From assembly GCA_965233625.1 (NCBI GenBank), contig OZ247499.1, positions 5,146,001 to 5,210,000 on the forward strand: a stretch of 64,000 bases of DNA, given 5' to 3'. Numbering within the stretch: the first letter of the stretch is position 1; each line of letters opens with the position of its first letter. Origin of the DNA: G965233625 sp965233625 (GTDB lineage Bacteria; Planctomycetota; Planctomycetia; Pirellulales; Pirellulaceae). Made by a program: the position numbers and the translations under genes. This document shows, one piece after another, positions 9,536 through 18,104 of this stretch. The notes beneath the pieces are model-generated. The model saw only the letters and a program-made list of their open reading frames with translations, ran no database searches and was not told where the DNA came from.

Positions 9536-11111
9536 TTTCCAGGCGGAAGACGGTCACGCCGCCGGTATGCTGCCGCTGCGCCACGCGGCAACTGCCCCGC
9601 AGATACGACTGCACGCCTTGGCGAACCTGAGCGGCGGTCTCTGGTGAACCGCGGACCATCAGCCAGCAGCCGCCCGAAGATTGTAGCTCCGAGAGCGTGT
9701 CCGGCGGTAACGCACCCATCTTGGTTGTGGGGAGCGACTGAAGGTGATGCTTCTTGTCCAGGCGGTACATCGCCTGCAACGGAAATAGCGTGTACTCGCG
9801 AAGCTGCGGGCTGACCTCTTCTTCGAGCAGTGCGTCGGCTTCGATCAGCCCGGAATACAACAGCACCGGCTGCCCGCGGTTGTGTTCCGACTGGTTCACG
9901 ACTTGCACGGCGCCGCGCCAGTCTTCGTTCCGCATATAAAAGCCGCCGTCCTGAGTCTGCTGATAGGGCTGTTGCACGTTGTAGGCAACGCCCGTCGTAG
10001 CCAGCACCAGCATCGCCAGCCACTGCATCGCGTTACTACCCGCCGACGCGCACAGCATGCACGCAACCAGCATCGGCGCTAGGGCGATAGTCACCAGATA
10101 CCGGTAGTGCCACAGCCGCGCCACGTCGAAATTATTCAAACACCAGGCCAGGCCCACCGGCAGCACAAGCCAGCAGGCGGCAATAATCCACCACGCAAAC
10201 GAAATCCGCCTGCCACGGCCTGAGAGACCGGGCACACGCGAAAGGAATTCAAAAGGAAGGCCGCGAAGCAGCATCAGCGGCGCCGCAATCGCGATGGCGA
10301 CGCCCACATATAGACCGGTATTCAACAACTCCACCAGCGCCATCCGCGAAGCACGCGGAATGAACATCGCCCAGTTGCTACGCCGCGCGGCGATCTCAAG
10401 GAGCTGCGGGGCCGACAGACCGCAGCCGATCCCAACCGCCAGCGCTACGGCCAGCAGCGCCGGCCATCTTCGCCTTGCATGCAACAGTCCGAAACCCATC
10501 AACGCGACAACCGCGACGCCCTCGGCCACCAGCAACAACGCGGTGGTGTAATGCAGATAGAACATCGCCAGCGCTGTCGCCGCAGCGGCTGCGGCAAGTT
10601 GTGCGTGCGTGGCGAAATCCTGCTCCGGGTCTGCCGAAGGTTCGCGGGCAACCAGCAGCGACAACAGCAGCAGGTGCAACAGTGCCACAAACTGCGCCAG
10701 CGCATAAGGCCGCGCTTCGGTGGCGTAAAAAACAAAATTCACATCAACCGCCACCAGCAGCATCAGCAGATAAACCGCCGGCCGCGACCGCGTATAGAAC
10801 CAGGCCAGGCAACCCGCCGCGATCACGCTTCCCAACGAGGCCACTATCGACAACGCCCGCAGCCCCAGCACGTTGTGGCCCGTTACATGGGTCACCGCCC
10901 ACACCAGCCAGAAGTAAAGCGGCGACTGATTACCCTGCACCGCCCGCGGCGTCACATCGTTCAGTTCACCGGCGACGGTCCAGGATGTATGCAGTTCATC
11001 CACCCACAGTACATCGCCCGCAACACGCAGACGCAACCAGGCCGCGACAAGCAATAGCACAGCCATTGCGAGCAGATCCAACAGATACCTGTACCTGGAC
11101 AAAGCATTCAT
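9519..11111 (-). CDS. Multi-membrane-span glycosyltransferase (GT39/ArnT-like)
   Basis: A 530-residue integral membrane protein. The first helix is followed by a periplasmic loop with LWVDELHTSW, the acidic position typical of GT-C transferases (D-E after TM1), then about ten hydrophobic segments and a C-terminal soluble domain of roughly 170 residues. GT-C enzymes move sugars from polyprenyl-phosphate carriers to lipids or proteins outside the membrane. I chose the ATG at 11111; earlier in-frame ATGs at 11132 and 11174 are possible. Alone in its unit; the acceptor cannot be inferred. Confidence 0.75.
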   Translation of the reverse strand: MNALSRYRYLLDLLAMAVLLLVAAWLRLRVAGDVLWVDELHTSWTVAGELNDVTPRAVQGNQSPLYFWLVWAVTHVTGHNVLGLRALSIVASLGSVIAAGCLAWFYTRSRPAVYLLMLLVAVDVNFVFYATEARPYALAQFVALLHLLLLSLLVAREPSADPEQDFATHAQLAAAAAATALAMFYLHYTTALLLVAEGVAVVALMGFGLLHARRRWPALLAVALAVGIGCGLSAPQLLEIAARRSNWAMFIPRASRMALVELLNTGLYVGVAIAIAAPLMLLRGLPFEFLSRVPGLSGRGRRISFAWWIIAACWLVLPVGLAWCLNNFDVARLWHYRYLVTIALAPMLVACMLCASAGSNAMQWLAMLVLATTGVAYNVQQPYQQTQDGGFYMRNEDWRGAVQVVNQSEHNRGQPVLLYSGLIEADALLEEEVSPQLREYTLFPLQAMYRLDKKHHLQSLPTTKMGALPPDTLSELQSSGGCWLMVRGSPETAAQVRQGVQSYLRGSCRVAQRQHTGGVTVFRLETTGKR

Positions 11112-11435
11112 TCCCGGAGTATAGCCCCGCATTGCAAAATCATCAGGGGATTCCCCCATTGATGACCGCCACACGCAAAGGTCTATCGTCCAAACCGGCG
11201 CCGCACATCAGCCGCTTATCAGGCGGAACGGCGCCTTCTGATTTCACGGATATTTCCAGCGGGCGCCGGAATGTTTCGCTATCTACTTGTCGCCGTGTAA
11301 GTTAGAGTCAAAACACCAGCGACGCACCACAGTCCGGCATCCGTCCAGACGTCGTATGAAGCAAGCGACATAGCGACGCGAAGCGGATTTGTGAAGTTTT
11401 TGTGAAGATGCAGAATGAAGACTGAAAGGCTCAAG
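11112..11435. other. Intergenic region between divergent glycosyltransferase and sulfatase
   Basis: About 320 bases with no supported gene. It should contain two divergent promoters. I see no clear repeat or hairpin. Confidence 0.4.
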
Positions 11436-12935
11436 ATGCAACGTATTTCCGCCCCGTTGACCGCCCTGGTTTATAGTTTTCTGGTTGCTGCCGCAGCCAC
11501 GTTTCTGACTGGTAGAGCCAGTGCGGACGAGAAGCCGGATGCTGCCCGGCCGAACGTGCTGTTCATCATCGCCGACGATCTGACTGCCGATGGCTTGCAC
11601 TGTTATGGCAACGCGCAGTGCCAGTCGCCGCATCTCGACAAACTTGCCGCCCGTGGCGTGCGGTTCACCCGGACCTACTGCCAGTACCCCGTCTGCGGCG
11701 CTGCGCGGGCGGCGTTGATGTCTGGCATGTATCCGCAGGTTAACGGCGTGGTGGGCAATGGTTCTTCCGGGAAGTTCACTGCCACCATGGGCAAGCGGCA
11801 GACCATGTCGCAGCGGTTTAAAGACGCCGGTTATTACACGGCGCGCGTCAGCAAGATCTATCACATGCGTGTGCCCGGCGACATAACTGCCGGCGTCGAC
11901 GGCCCCGATCACGCGGCCTCCTGGACCGAACGCTACAACTGCCAGGCGCCCGAATGGATGACCAAGGGAGAGCACGAACATCTCACGCGTGAGAAACTCA
12001 ATCGCGACCCCAACAAGCATTACGGCCTGGGCTTCGGCAGCGCGTTCTATGTGGTCAAAGGCGCCAGCGACGGCGCGGAGCAGGCAGACGTGCAAGCCGC
12101 CACCAAAGCCATCGAGCTGATGAAAAAGCACCGTGACGAACCTTTCTTCCTGGCCGTCGGTCTGGTGCGGCCGCATGTGCCGCTGGTGGCGCCCGGTTCG
12201 TACTTTGAACCTTACAAGCCGATGGTGATGAAGCTGGCGCCGAAGATCGAAAACGATCAGCTGGACATTCCCGCCGAAGGTCTGGGCGGTAGCTCCAAAG
12301 CGCGCGGGCTGGCCGGTAAAACGCTTTCGCAGCAGAAAGTGCTGGCCGCGTATTACGCATGCATTACGTTCATGGACGCGCAAGTGGGCCGCATGTTAAA
12401 CGCCTTGGATGAACTCAAGCTGCGCGAAAAAACCATCGTTGTCTTCTGCAGCGATCACGGGTACCACCTGGGCGAACACGACCTGTGGCAGAAGATGAGC
12501 CTGCATGACGAGTCCGCCCGCATTCCGCTGATCATCTCGGCGCCTGGCTACCAACCTGCCGTCTGCAACGCCCTGACCGAACAGGTTGACATCTATCCTA
12601 CGCTGGCGGACCTTGCCGGGCTCAGCACGCCGCCACACTGTCAGGGCGTGAGCCTGGTGAAGCTCTTAAAGGAACCCGATGTGAACGTCCGCGACAGCGC
12701 CTACTGCCTCCGCAACAAAGCGCACCTGCTACGGACAGACCGCTGGGCCTACATCCAGTATCCACGCGGCGGTCAGGAACTGTACGACATGCAGAACGAC
12801 CCCAAGCAGTACACCAACCTGGTCGATAAGGCTGAACACGCAGACACGCTGGCCAATATGAAGCAACGCTTAAAAGAGAAGCTACAGCTCATCAGCGTCG
12901 ATCCCGCGAAACCCGTCCGTATCCGGAATAAGTAA
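11436..12935 (+). CDS. Secreted sulfatase, iduronate-2-sulfatase-like
   Basis: A 499-residue sulfatase with a signal peptide (1-30). RPNVLFIIADDL holds the metal-binding Asp pair; the formylglycine signature is C87-G-A-A-R91, the C-x-A-x-R variant, within the VCGAARAALMSG block of iduronate-2-sulfatase-like enzymes. VFCSDHGYHLGEHDLWQK is the second metal-binding motif. It probably desulfates a polysaccharide outside the cytoplasm. I prefer ATG 11436 (AAAGG six bases before) over 11415, seven codons upstream. Convergent with the deoxyhypusine synthase homologue; a B-type repeat lies between them. Confidence 0.88.
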   Translation: MQRISAPLTALVYSFLVAAAATFLTGRASADEKPDAARPNVLFIIADDLTADGLHCYGNAQCQSPHLDKLAARGVRFTRTYCQYPVCGAARAALMSGMYPQVNGVVGNGSSGKFTATMGKRQTMSQRFKDAGYYTARVSKIYHMRVPGDITAGVDGPDHAASWTERYNCQAPEWMTKGEHEHLTREKLNRDPNKHYGLGFGSAFYVVKGASDGAEQADVQAATKAIELMKKHRDEPFFLAVGLVRPHVPLVAPGSYFEPYKPMVMKLAPKIENDQLDIPAEGLGGSSKARGLAGKTLSQQKVLAAYYACITFMDAQVGRMLNALDELKLREKTIVVFCSDHGYHLGEHDLWQKMSLHDESARIPLIISAPGYQPAVCNALTEQVDIYPTLADLAGLSTPPHCQGVSLVKLLKEPDVNVRDSAYCLRNKAHLLRTDRWAYIQYPRGGQELYDMQNDPKQYTNLVDKAEHADTLANMKQRLKEKLQLISVDPAKPVRIRNK

Positions 12936-12990
12936 GACGCCACAGCGAAGCAATACAATGCTGCAGCGTTATCCAGACGCCACATCTCGT

Positions 12991-13027
12991 CCCCTCGCCC
13001 CGCCGGGGAGAGGGTTAGGGTGAGGGG
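12991..13027. repeat. Repeat family B, copy 1 (CCCCTC/GAGGGG palindrome)
   Basis: An imperfect palindrome beginning CCCCTCGCCCC and ending GGGTTAGGGTGAGGGG. It lies between two convergent genes and shares its sequence, plus about ten flanking bases (CACATCT), with the copy at 48118-48155. Related inverted copies occur at 56914 and 58723. Likely a REP-type intergenic element, possibly a transcription barrier. Confidence 0.75.
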
Positions 13028-13060
13028 CACTGCCACCTTTCGCCCTAATCAGTTCCCGCA

Positions 13061-14149
13061 TTACCCGTCGTCTTCCGCCTTATCCAGCTCTTCAAAAACG
13101 GCTTTCATCAAGATCGGCCACGCCACGGTGGCGTCGACATACACTTCGGCAAAGCGTCCGCCTTCGCTGGCGGGCGTGAACTTGCCCCAGCTAACACCTT
13201 CCGAATACGTGCAGCCGGACAGCCCGCCCCAGTGCACCGGCTCCGGACAGATGCGCACGCCGTAGCGGAAACGCGGCGGGGTGAGCGTTGTGCCCAGGCG
13301 GTCGTTGGTCACTTCGTAATACGGCGCCACCTGCTGCGCCCAGTTGCGGGGCACACCGCCGCCGATGGTGAAGATGCCCACTTCTTCCGCGTCGCCGATC
13401 ATGCGGGCGTACTGCTGAAGATCCAGGAACGGGTTGAACGCGGGTGTGGCTTGCAGCACCTCTTCATGCGAAAGCGAAGCCAGGTCGCGGCCCTGCAACG
13501 CGTTCATCATCGCCCAGCTAGAGAAGTCGAGGCCCAGTTCACTGTCCGTGAACGCAGGTACGAAGACCGGCACGTTCTTCTGATACGCGCTGCGTAAGAT
13601 GCCCGGTCCTTCGTCCAGTTCATCCAGCCGCTTGCCCAGCGCTGCACAGAACCGCGCCGAAGACCATACACCATCTTCCGGCGTTGAATCCGAAAGCACG
13701 GCATTGACCAGTTGTTCAATGCTGCCGAGGTTCGACTCCATTTCCAGCGTATCATAAACGCGGTTGTAACCCTGCTTGAACAGCGTGTGGTCTGACTTTG
13801 AAGGATCGTAGCGGTAGTGCGTCAGCCCGATCGATTCTGTCAGCCCGTGCGCCATTAAGGCGCCGGTGGATACGATGGCGTGCACGAGTCCGCGGTCTAT
13901 CATGTCGCAGATCATCTGACCCTGTTTAGCCACGGTCATGGCGCCGGAGATGGTCAGCACGACCTGACACTTCTGGTTGCGGACCATTTCTAGAAGGATG
14001 TCGAGTGCTTCGCCCAACTGCCTGCCAGAGAACGCCGTCTTTGCCATGCATTGCAGCAGTTCTGTGACGGAGTTGACTTTATCGAGTGAGAAACTTTCCA
14101 GCGGCGTCAGACCGTCTTCGCGGCCGTCGTGATGCTTGCGGTGCGTCAT
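13061..14149 (-). CDS. Deoxyhypusine synthase family protein
   Basis: A 362-residue homologue of deoxyhypusine synthase. VVLTISGAM, the SNLGSIEQ block, IFTIGGGVPRNW and the late CTYSEGVSWGK are family hallmarks; Lys323 in SWGK aligns with the lysine that in the eukaryotic enzyme carries the butylamine intermediate. Bacteria lack eIF5A, so the acceptor here is probably a small amine or another protein; related bacterial and plant enzymes make homospermidine from spermidine and putrescine. Start at 14149 preferred because the frame's extension to 14281 runs into smc. It follows smc by 61 bases on the same strand. An agmatine deiminase (putrescine route) lies about 19 kb away. Confidence 0.88.
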   Translation of the reverse strand: MTHRKHHDGREDGLTPLESFSLDKVNSVTELLQCMAKTAFSGRQLGEALDILLEMVRNQKCQVVLTISGAMTVAKQGQMICDMIDRGLVHAIVSTGALMAHGLTESIGLTHYRYDPSKSDHTLFKQGYNRVYDTLEMESNLGSIEQLVNAVLSDSTPEDGVWSSARFCAALGKRLDELDEGPGILRSAYQKNVPVFVPAFTDSELGLDFSSWAMMNALQGRDLASLSHEEVLQATPAFNPFLDLQQYARMIGDAEEVGIFTIGGGVPRNWAQQVAPYYEVTNDRLGTTLTPPRFRYGVRICPEPVHWGGLSGCTYSEGVSWGKFTPASEGGRFAEVYVDATVAWPILMKAVFEELDKAEDDG

Positions 14150-14210
14150 AGTTGTAAGCTTGCGGAGAGAATGCGTAATAGATAGCTGGGGTTGCGACGC
14201 GCGGCGCTGT

Positions 14211-17200
14211 TTACGCCGCGTCGCCTTCTTCCCGTTCGACAGCCGCCTGGCTGATGCTGCCGTCTTCGCTAACGTCGTCAAACTGTACGGAGACGCGTTT
14301 GCTGACGCCGGATTCCTGCATCGTCACGCCGTAGAGCGTATTGGCGGCGGTCATCGTCTTCTTGCTATGCGTGACGATAACAAACCGCGTCCATTCCAGG
14401 AATTCTGTCAGCACGCCAATGAAACGGCCGACGTTGGCTTCGTCGAACGGCGCGTCGACTTCGTCCAGCACACAGAACGGGCTAGGGCGGAACTGAAAGA
14501 TGGCCATCAACAGCGAGACGGCGGTCAGCGCCTTTTCGCCACCGCTGAGCAGCGAGTTATTAAACTGCGGCTTGCCCGGCGGCGTCGCGACAATTTCGAT
14601 ACCGGCTTCGAGAATATCGACGCCTTCTTCCAGAATGATGTCCGCCTTCCCGCCGCCAAAACTCTTGCGGTACAGCACCTGAAAATTCGCACGGATCGCT
14701 TCTAAGGTTTCGGCGAACAGCCGGCGGCTATCGGCGTTGATACGGTTGATGATGCGTTGCAGAGATTCTTTCGCATCGACCAGATCTTTGTACTGTCCGG
14801 CCAGTAGATCGTACCGCGACTGCAGCTCATCCAGTTCTTCCAGCGCATCCATATTCACGGCGCCGACGTTGGCGATCTTACGACGCAGCGAAGCGATTTC
14901 CTCTTCCACTTCGCGGCGTTCTTCTTCCATTTCCGCGTCTTGCGTTTCCAGCGAAGCGATGTCGATGCCATAGTCATCCATCAACCGTTGCGCGAGAGTC
15001 GAGCGTTCCAGCCGCACTTCGCCGGCTTCCATCTCGTCACGGTGAAGGGCGTCTTCCAGCTTGCGTTGCTGCTGGCGGAGCTTGTTGGCGGCGGCGTGCA
15101 GTTCCGTGCGTTGACCGCCGGTTTCCTGTTGCTGCTGAATCAGATCCTGCGTCGTGGCTGCCAGATCATCTTTCAGAATGTACAGCCGGGCGGTTTCGCT
15201 GGTGCAGCGCAGGATGGTGCGGTTGGCTTCAGTGCACCGCCGCGCGGCTTGCTGAATCTGTTCCCGCGTCTGTTGCAGCGCGCGAGCGCGCTCGGCCTGA
15301 TCTTCGCGGAGCGAGGAAAGCTGTGCGCGGTGCGTCATCAACTGCTGATCGCTGCGGGCGAACTCGACTTTGGCGCTGGTGACGTCGTGAATGTGAACCT
15401 GGTGCTTGGCGTCCAGTTCTTCAATCGTGCGTTCGGTCTCGCGGATGTGGGCTTCCGACTGCCGGGCGCTGCCCTCCACCTTGGCCAGTTCTTTTTCGAC
15501 GCGGGCGATCACTTCCTGGAATTCTTTGCTGCGCCGGCCAGCCGCTTCCAGATCGGTTTCCGTGGCGGTGCGTTGCGTCTGCAACTGGTCCAGGTTGTCC
15601 TGCAACGAAGCCAGTTGCGTGGTGACGGCGGAAAGCTCACGCTCTGCCTCCTGCTGACTGGCGCCGGTTTCAACAATCTCCACGTCCTGCTGCGCGATCT
15701 CACCAGTCAATTGCGTGACGATGGTCTGCAATTCCGCGATGCGGGCTTCAAGCTGTTTTGACTCTTGCAACAAAGCACGCAATTCGCTGCGGCGGGAAAT
15801 GATGCCGAGGTTCCGTTCCCGCGGCCCGGTAATAATGGAGTAGCTGCTTTCGACCACCTGCCCGGTCCGCGTCACCAGCCGCACCGGTGCGCGGACGGTT
15901 TTCAGCAGTTGCAGCGCGGTGGTTAAATCTTCCACGAACCAGGTGTCGCCCAGCAGGCGCCGCATCAATGCTTCGTATCCGGCGGAAGTCTGCACCAGGC
16001 GGTCGGCGCGGTTCACCACGCCCGGCTGACCGGTCAGGTCGGGGCCGGCAGGTTCCTCGCCTGCCTCGTTCATCAGCAGAAAGCCGACGCGACCTGCGGT
16101 GCGGTACTCACCGGTTTGAATCATCTGAATCAACGCGTCGCCCGCCAGCACGACCGACTGCGCGCGTTCGCCCAAAGCCAGGTCGATCAGCGGCGCGTCA
16201 TCGACATTCACCTGCAAGAGATCCGCCACCAGACCGCGGACCTCGCAGAACGGGCCTTCCTGCTCCTGACGCGAACGGGCCAATACTTCGCGGACGCCGG
16301 CGCTGAGGCCTTCGAAGCGGCGTTCCAGTTCTTCCAGCAGATCCGCACGCTGCGTGGCGCCGCTCTGCCGGTTCTTCAGTTCTGATAACTCCGCTTGCTT
16401 CTCTGCCTGATTACGACGCGCCTCACTGAGCTTGGCGCGGGCGATTTCCAGTGCCGCCGACTTTGCTTCAAATTCTTCCTGCAACCGCTGCTGCTGCTGC
16501 TTGAGTCCTTCGATCTGCGCGGCCACGGCGGTGCACCGCGCGGATGCTTCTTCAAGCTGCCCTTGCAGCCGCGTGGCGGCGGATGTGGCGGCGGAAAGCT
16601 GCGTCTGCGCCGTGCTTAAGTCGTTGCTTAAACCGGCCGCGGTGCGCATCTCCTGCATGTACTGATTGCGGCGGTCGAGGTTCGCATCGCGAAGCTTGTC
16701 CAGCTTCGTGGCGATTTCCTGCAGCGCCGTCTCGTGATAATCGACTGAACTCAGAATGGCGGCGTGAGAGGCTTCGGCCGCTTCCAGTTCGCCCATCGTG
16801 GTGGCGATGCGGCGGCTGGTTTCCGTCGTCCGGCGGCGGGTGGCCGACAGACGCTGATAGTCGCGTTGCTGTTCCGCTTCCAGCTCGCGCCGGCGGTTGT
16901 TGAGATTATCGATATTCGTCTGATGACCGGCCAGGCTTTCCAGCACGCGTGAGAAGCGGGCTTCGCTAGTGCGGGCGGATTCAGCCAGCGTCACGGCTTC
17001 GGTCTCTAGTTCCGCGGCCTGCGTCTCTAGTTCCTCTGCCTCTGCGGCGGCTTCTTCCGCCTGCTGACGGCGGCCGTCCAGACGCGACTGAATGGCGCTG
17101 AGCTTCTCGGACATTTCGCGATAGTCCGTCATCCCCGCCGCGGTGCGAAGTTCCTGCAGCCGGTCGCTGTATTCGCGATAACGCTTGGCGCGGGAAGCCT

Positions 17201-17822
17201 GTGAACGGACCGTTTTCAGACGGCTTTCAACTTCGTCCACAATGTCAGACAGCCGCAGCAGGTTCTGCTCGACACGTTCCAGCCGGCGACCGGCTTCCAC
17301 CTTTTTGGCTTTGAAGCGGCTGATGCCGGCGGCTTCTTCAAAGATGGCGCGGCGTTCTTTGGCCGATGCCTGCAACAGCCGGTCGACCTTCCCCTGTTCG
17401 ATAATGCTGTACGCGTCGGCGCCCACGCCGGTGCCGCGGAACATATCGCGGATATCTTTCAGGCGGCACGGCTCGCGGTTGATCAGGTATTCGCCTTCAC
17501 CGCTGCGGTAGACACGCCGCGTGACATGCACTTCCGGAGCGTCGATGGCGATGCGGCCGTCGGAGTTATCGATGATGATCGTCGCTTCGGCCGTGTTCAT
17601 CGGCTTCCGGCCGCCGCCACCACCCTTATAGATAACGTCCGCCATCTCCTTACCACGGAGACTTTTCACGCTCTGTTCGCCGAGCACCCACTTAATGCCG
17701 TCGACAATATTCGACTTCCCGGAACCATTCGGCCCCACCACCACGGTGATGCCTTCCGGAAATTCAAAGCGCGTTTTATCGGCGAAACTTTTGAAACCGA
17801 CAAGTTCAAGCGCTTTAAGCAT
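14211..17822 (-). CDS. smc: Chromosome segregation protein SMC
   Basis: A 1203-residue SMC ATPase, normal length. The N-terminal LVGFKSFADKT and Walker A GPNGSGKS (residues 30-37) begin the head; two long coiled-coil arms flank a hinge around residues 520-680 (GLVADLLQV to RAPVRLVTRTGQVV); the C-terminal head carries LLSGGEKALTA (ABC signature) and the Walker B FCVLDEVDAPFDE. SMC dimers with ScpA/ScpB organise and segregate the chromosome; neither partner gene is in the window. Upstream is a 282-base gap holding an A-type repeat; downstream on the same strand is the deoxyhypusine synthase homologue. Confidence 0.97.
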   Translation of the reverse strand: MLKALELVGFKSFADKTRFEFPEGITVVVGPNGSGKSNIVDGIKWVLGEQSVKSLRGKEMADVIYKGGGGGRKPMNTAEATIIIDNSDGRIAIDAPEVHVTRRVYRSGEGEYLINREPCRLKDIRDMFRGTGVGADAYSIIEQGKVDRLLQASAKERRAIFEEAAGISRFKAKKVEAGRRLERVEQNLLRLSDIVDEVESRLKTVRSQASRAKRYREYSDRLQELRTAAGMTDYREMSEKLSAIQSRLDGRRQQAEEAAAEAEELETQAAELETEAVTLAESARTSEARFSRVLESLAGHQTNIDNLNNRRRELEAEQQRDYQRLSATRRRTTETSRRIATTMGELEAAEASHAAILSSVDYHETALQEIATKLDKLRDANLDRRNQYMQEMRTAAGLSNDLSTAQTQLSAATSAATRLQGQLEEASARCTAVAAQIEGLKQQQQRLQEEFEAKSAALEIARAKLSEARRNQAEKQAELSELKNRQSGATQRADLLEELERRFEGLSAGVREVLARSRQEQEGPFCEVRGLVADLLQVNVDDAPLIDLALGERAQSVVLAGDALIQMIQTGEYRTAGRVGFLLMNEAGEEPAGPDLTGQPGVVNRADRLVQTSAGYEALMRRLLGDTWFVEDLTTALQLLKTVRAPVRLVTRTGQVVESSYSIITGPRERNLGIISRRSELRALLQESKQLEARIAELQTIVTQLTGEIAQQDVEIVETGASQQEAERELSAVTTQLASLQDNLDQLQTQRTATETDLEAAGRRSKEFQEVIARVEKELAKVEGSARQSEAHIRETERTIEELDAKHQVHIHDVTSAKVEFARSDQQLMTHRAQLSSLREDQAERARALQQTREQIQQAARRCTEANRTILRCTSETARLYILKDDLAATTQDLIQQQQETGGQRTELHAAANKLRQQQRKLEDALHRDEMEAGEVRLERSTLAQRLMDDYGIDIASLETQDAEMEEERREVEEEIASLRRKIANVGAVNMDALEELDELQSRYDLLAGQYKDLVDAKESLQRIINRINADSRRLFAETLEAIRANFQVLYRKSFGGGKADIILEEGVDILEAGIEIVATPPGKPQFNNSLLSGGEKALTAVSLLMAIFQFRPSPFCVLDEVDAPFDEANVGRFIGVLTEFLEWTRFVIVTHSKKTMTAANTLYGVTMQESGVSKRVSVQFDDVSEDGSISQAAVEREEGDAA

Positions 17823-17888
17823 TACAACGCACGTTGGTGAAACGGGGCGGAGCCGGCAGTTCCCGGCAAGGAGGGTGGGCAGAGGATA

Positions 17889-17905
17889 TCAGGCGTATCG
17901 CCTGA
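17889..17905. promoter_or_regulatory. Short palindrome upstream of smc
   Basis: TCAGGCG and CGCCTGA form a perfect 7-base inverted repeat around TAT. It lies about 67 bases upstream of the smc start and could be an operator or a degenerate member of repeat family C. Function not known. Confidence 0.3.
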
Positions 17906-17940
17906 CTGGATGTGCCAATGTCAACGCGAAGGATTGCACA

Positions 17941-18076
17941 CTAACCCGAAGCGCGAGCGAGGGGCGTTTGATTTAGATGCTTCAACAAGGACGATTGGCT
18001 TACCTAGCTGGAATTAAGTACATCAGTTGGCGATTCGCTTCAGATTCCGGCGCCCCTCGCTCGCGCTTCGGGTTAG
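17941..18076. repeat. Repeat family A, copy 1 (136 bp with 26-base inverted ends)
   Basis: The left end (17941-17966, CTAACCCGAAGCGCGAGCGA onward) and right end (18051-18076) are perfect inverted complements over 26 bases, enclosing 84 bases. A second copy occupies 50279-50416. The left internal sequence GTTTGATTxAG-TGCTT is shared between copies, so this is a dispersed element, MITE- or REP-like, without a coding frame. It sits between smc and the convergent-side gene at 18105. Confidence 0.85.
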
Positions 18077-18104
18077 TTTGTGACCGGGGGGATTCCTTTT
18101 AATC

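Noticed and set aside
11283..12383. 366-codon frame antisense to the second sulfatase
   Set aside because: A shadow of the sulfatase codons; His/Arg/Gly-rich with no motif.
14940..15761. 273-codon frame antisense to smc
   Set aside because: Leu/Phe-rich translation opposite coiled-coil codons, a common artefact.
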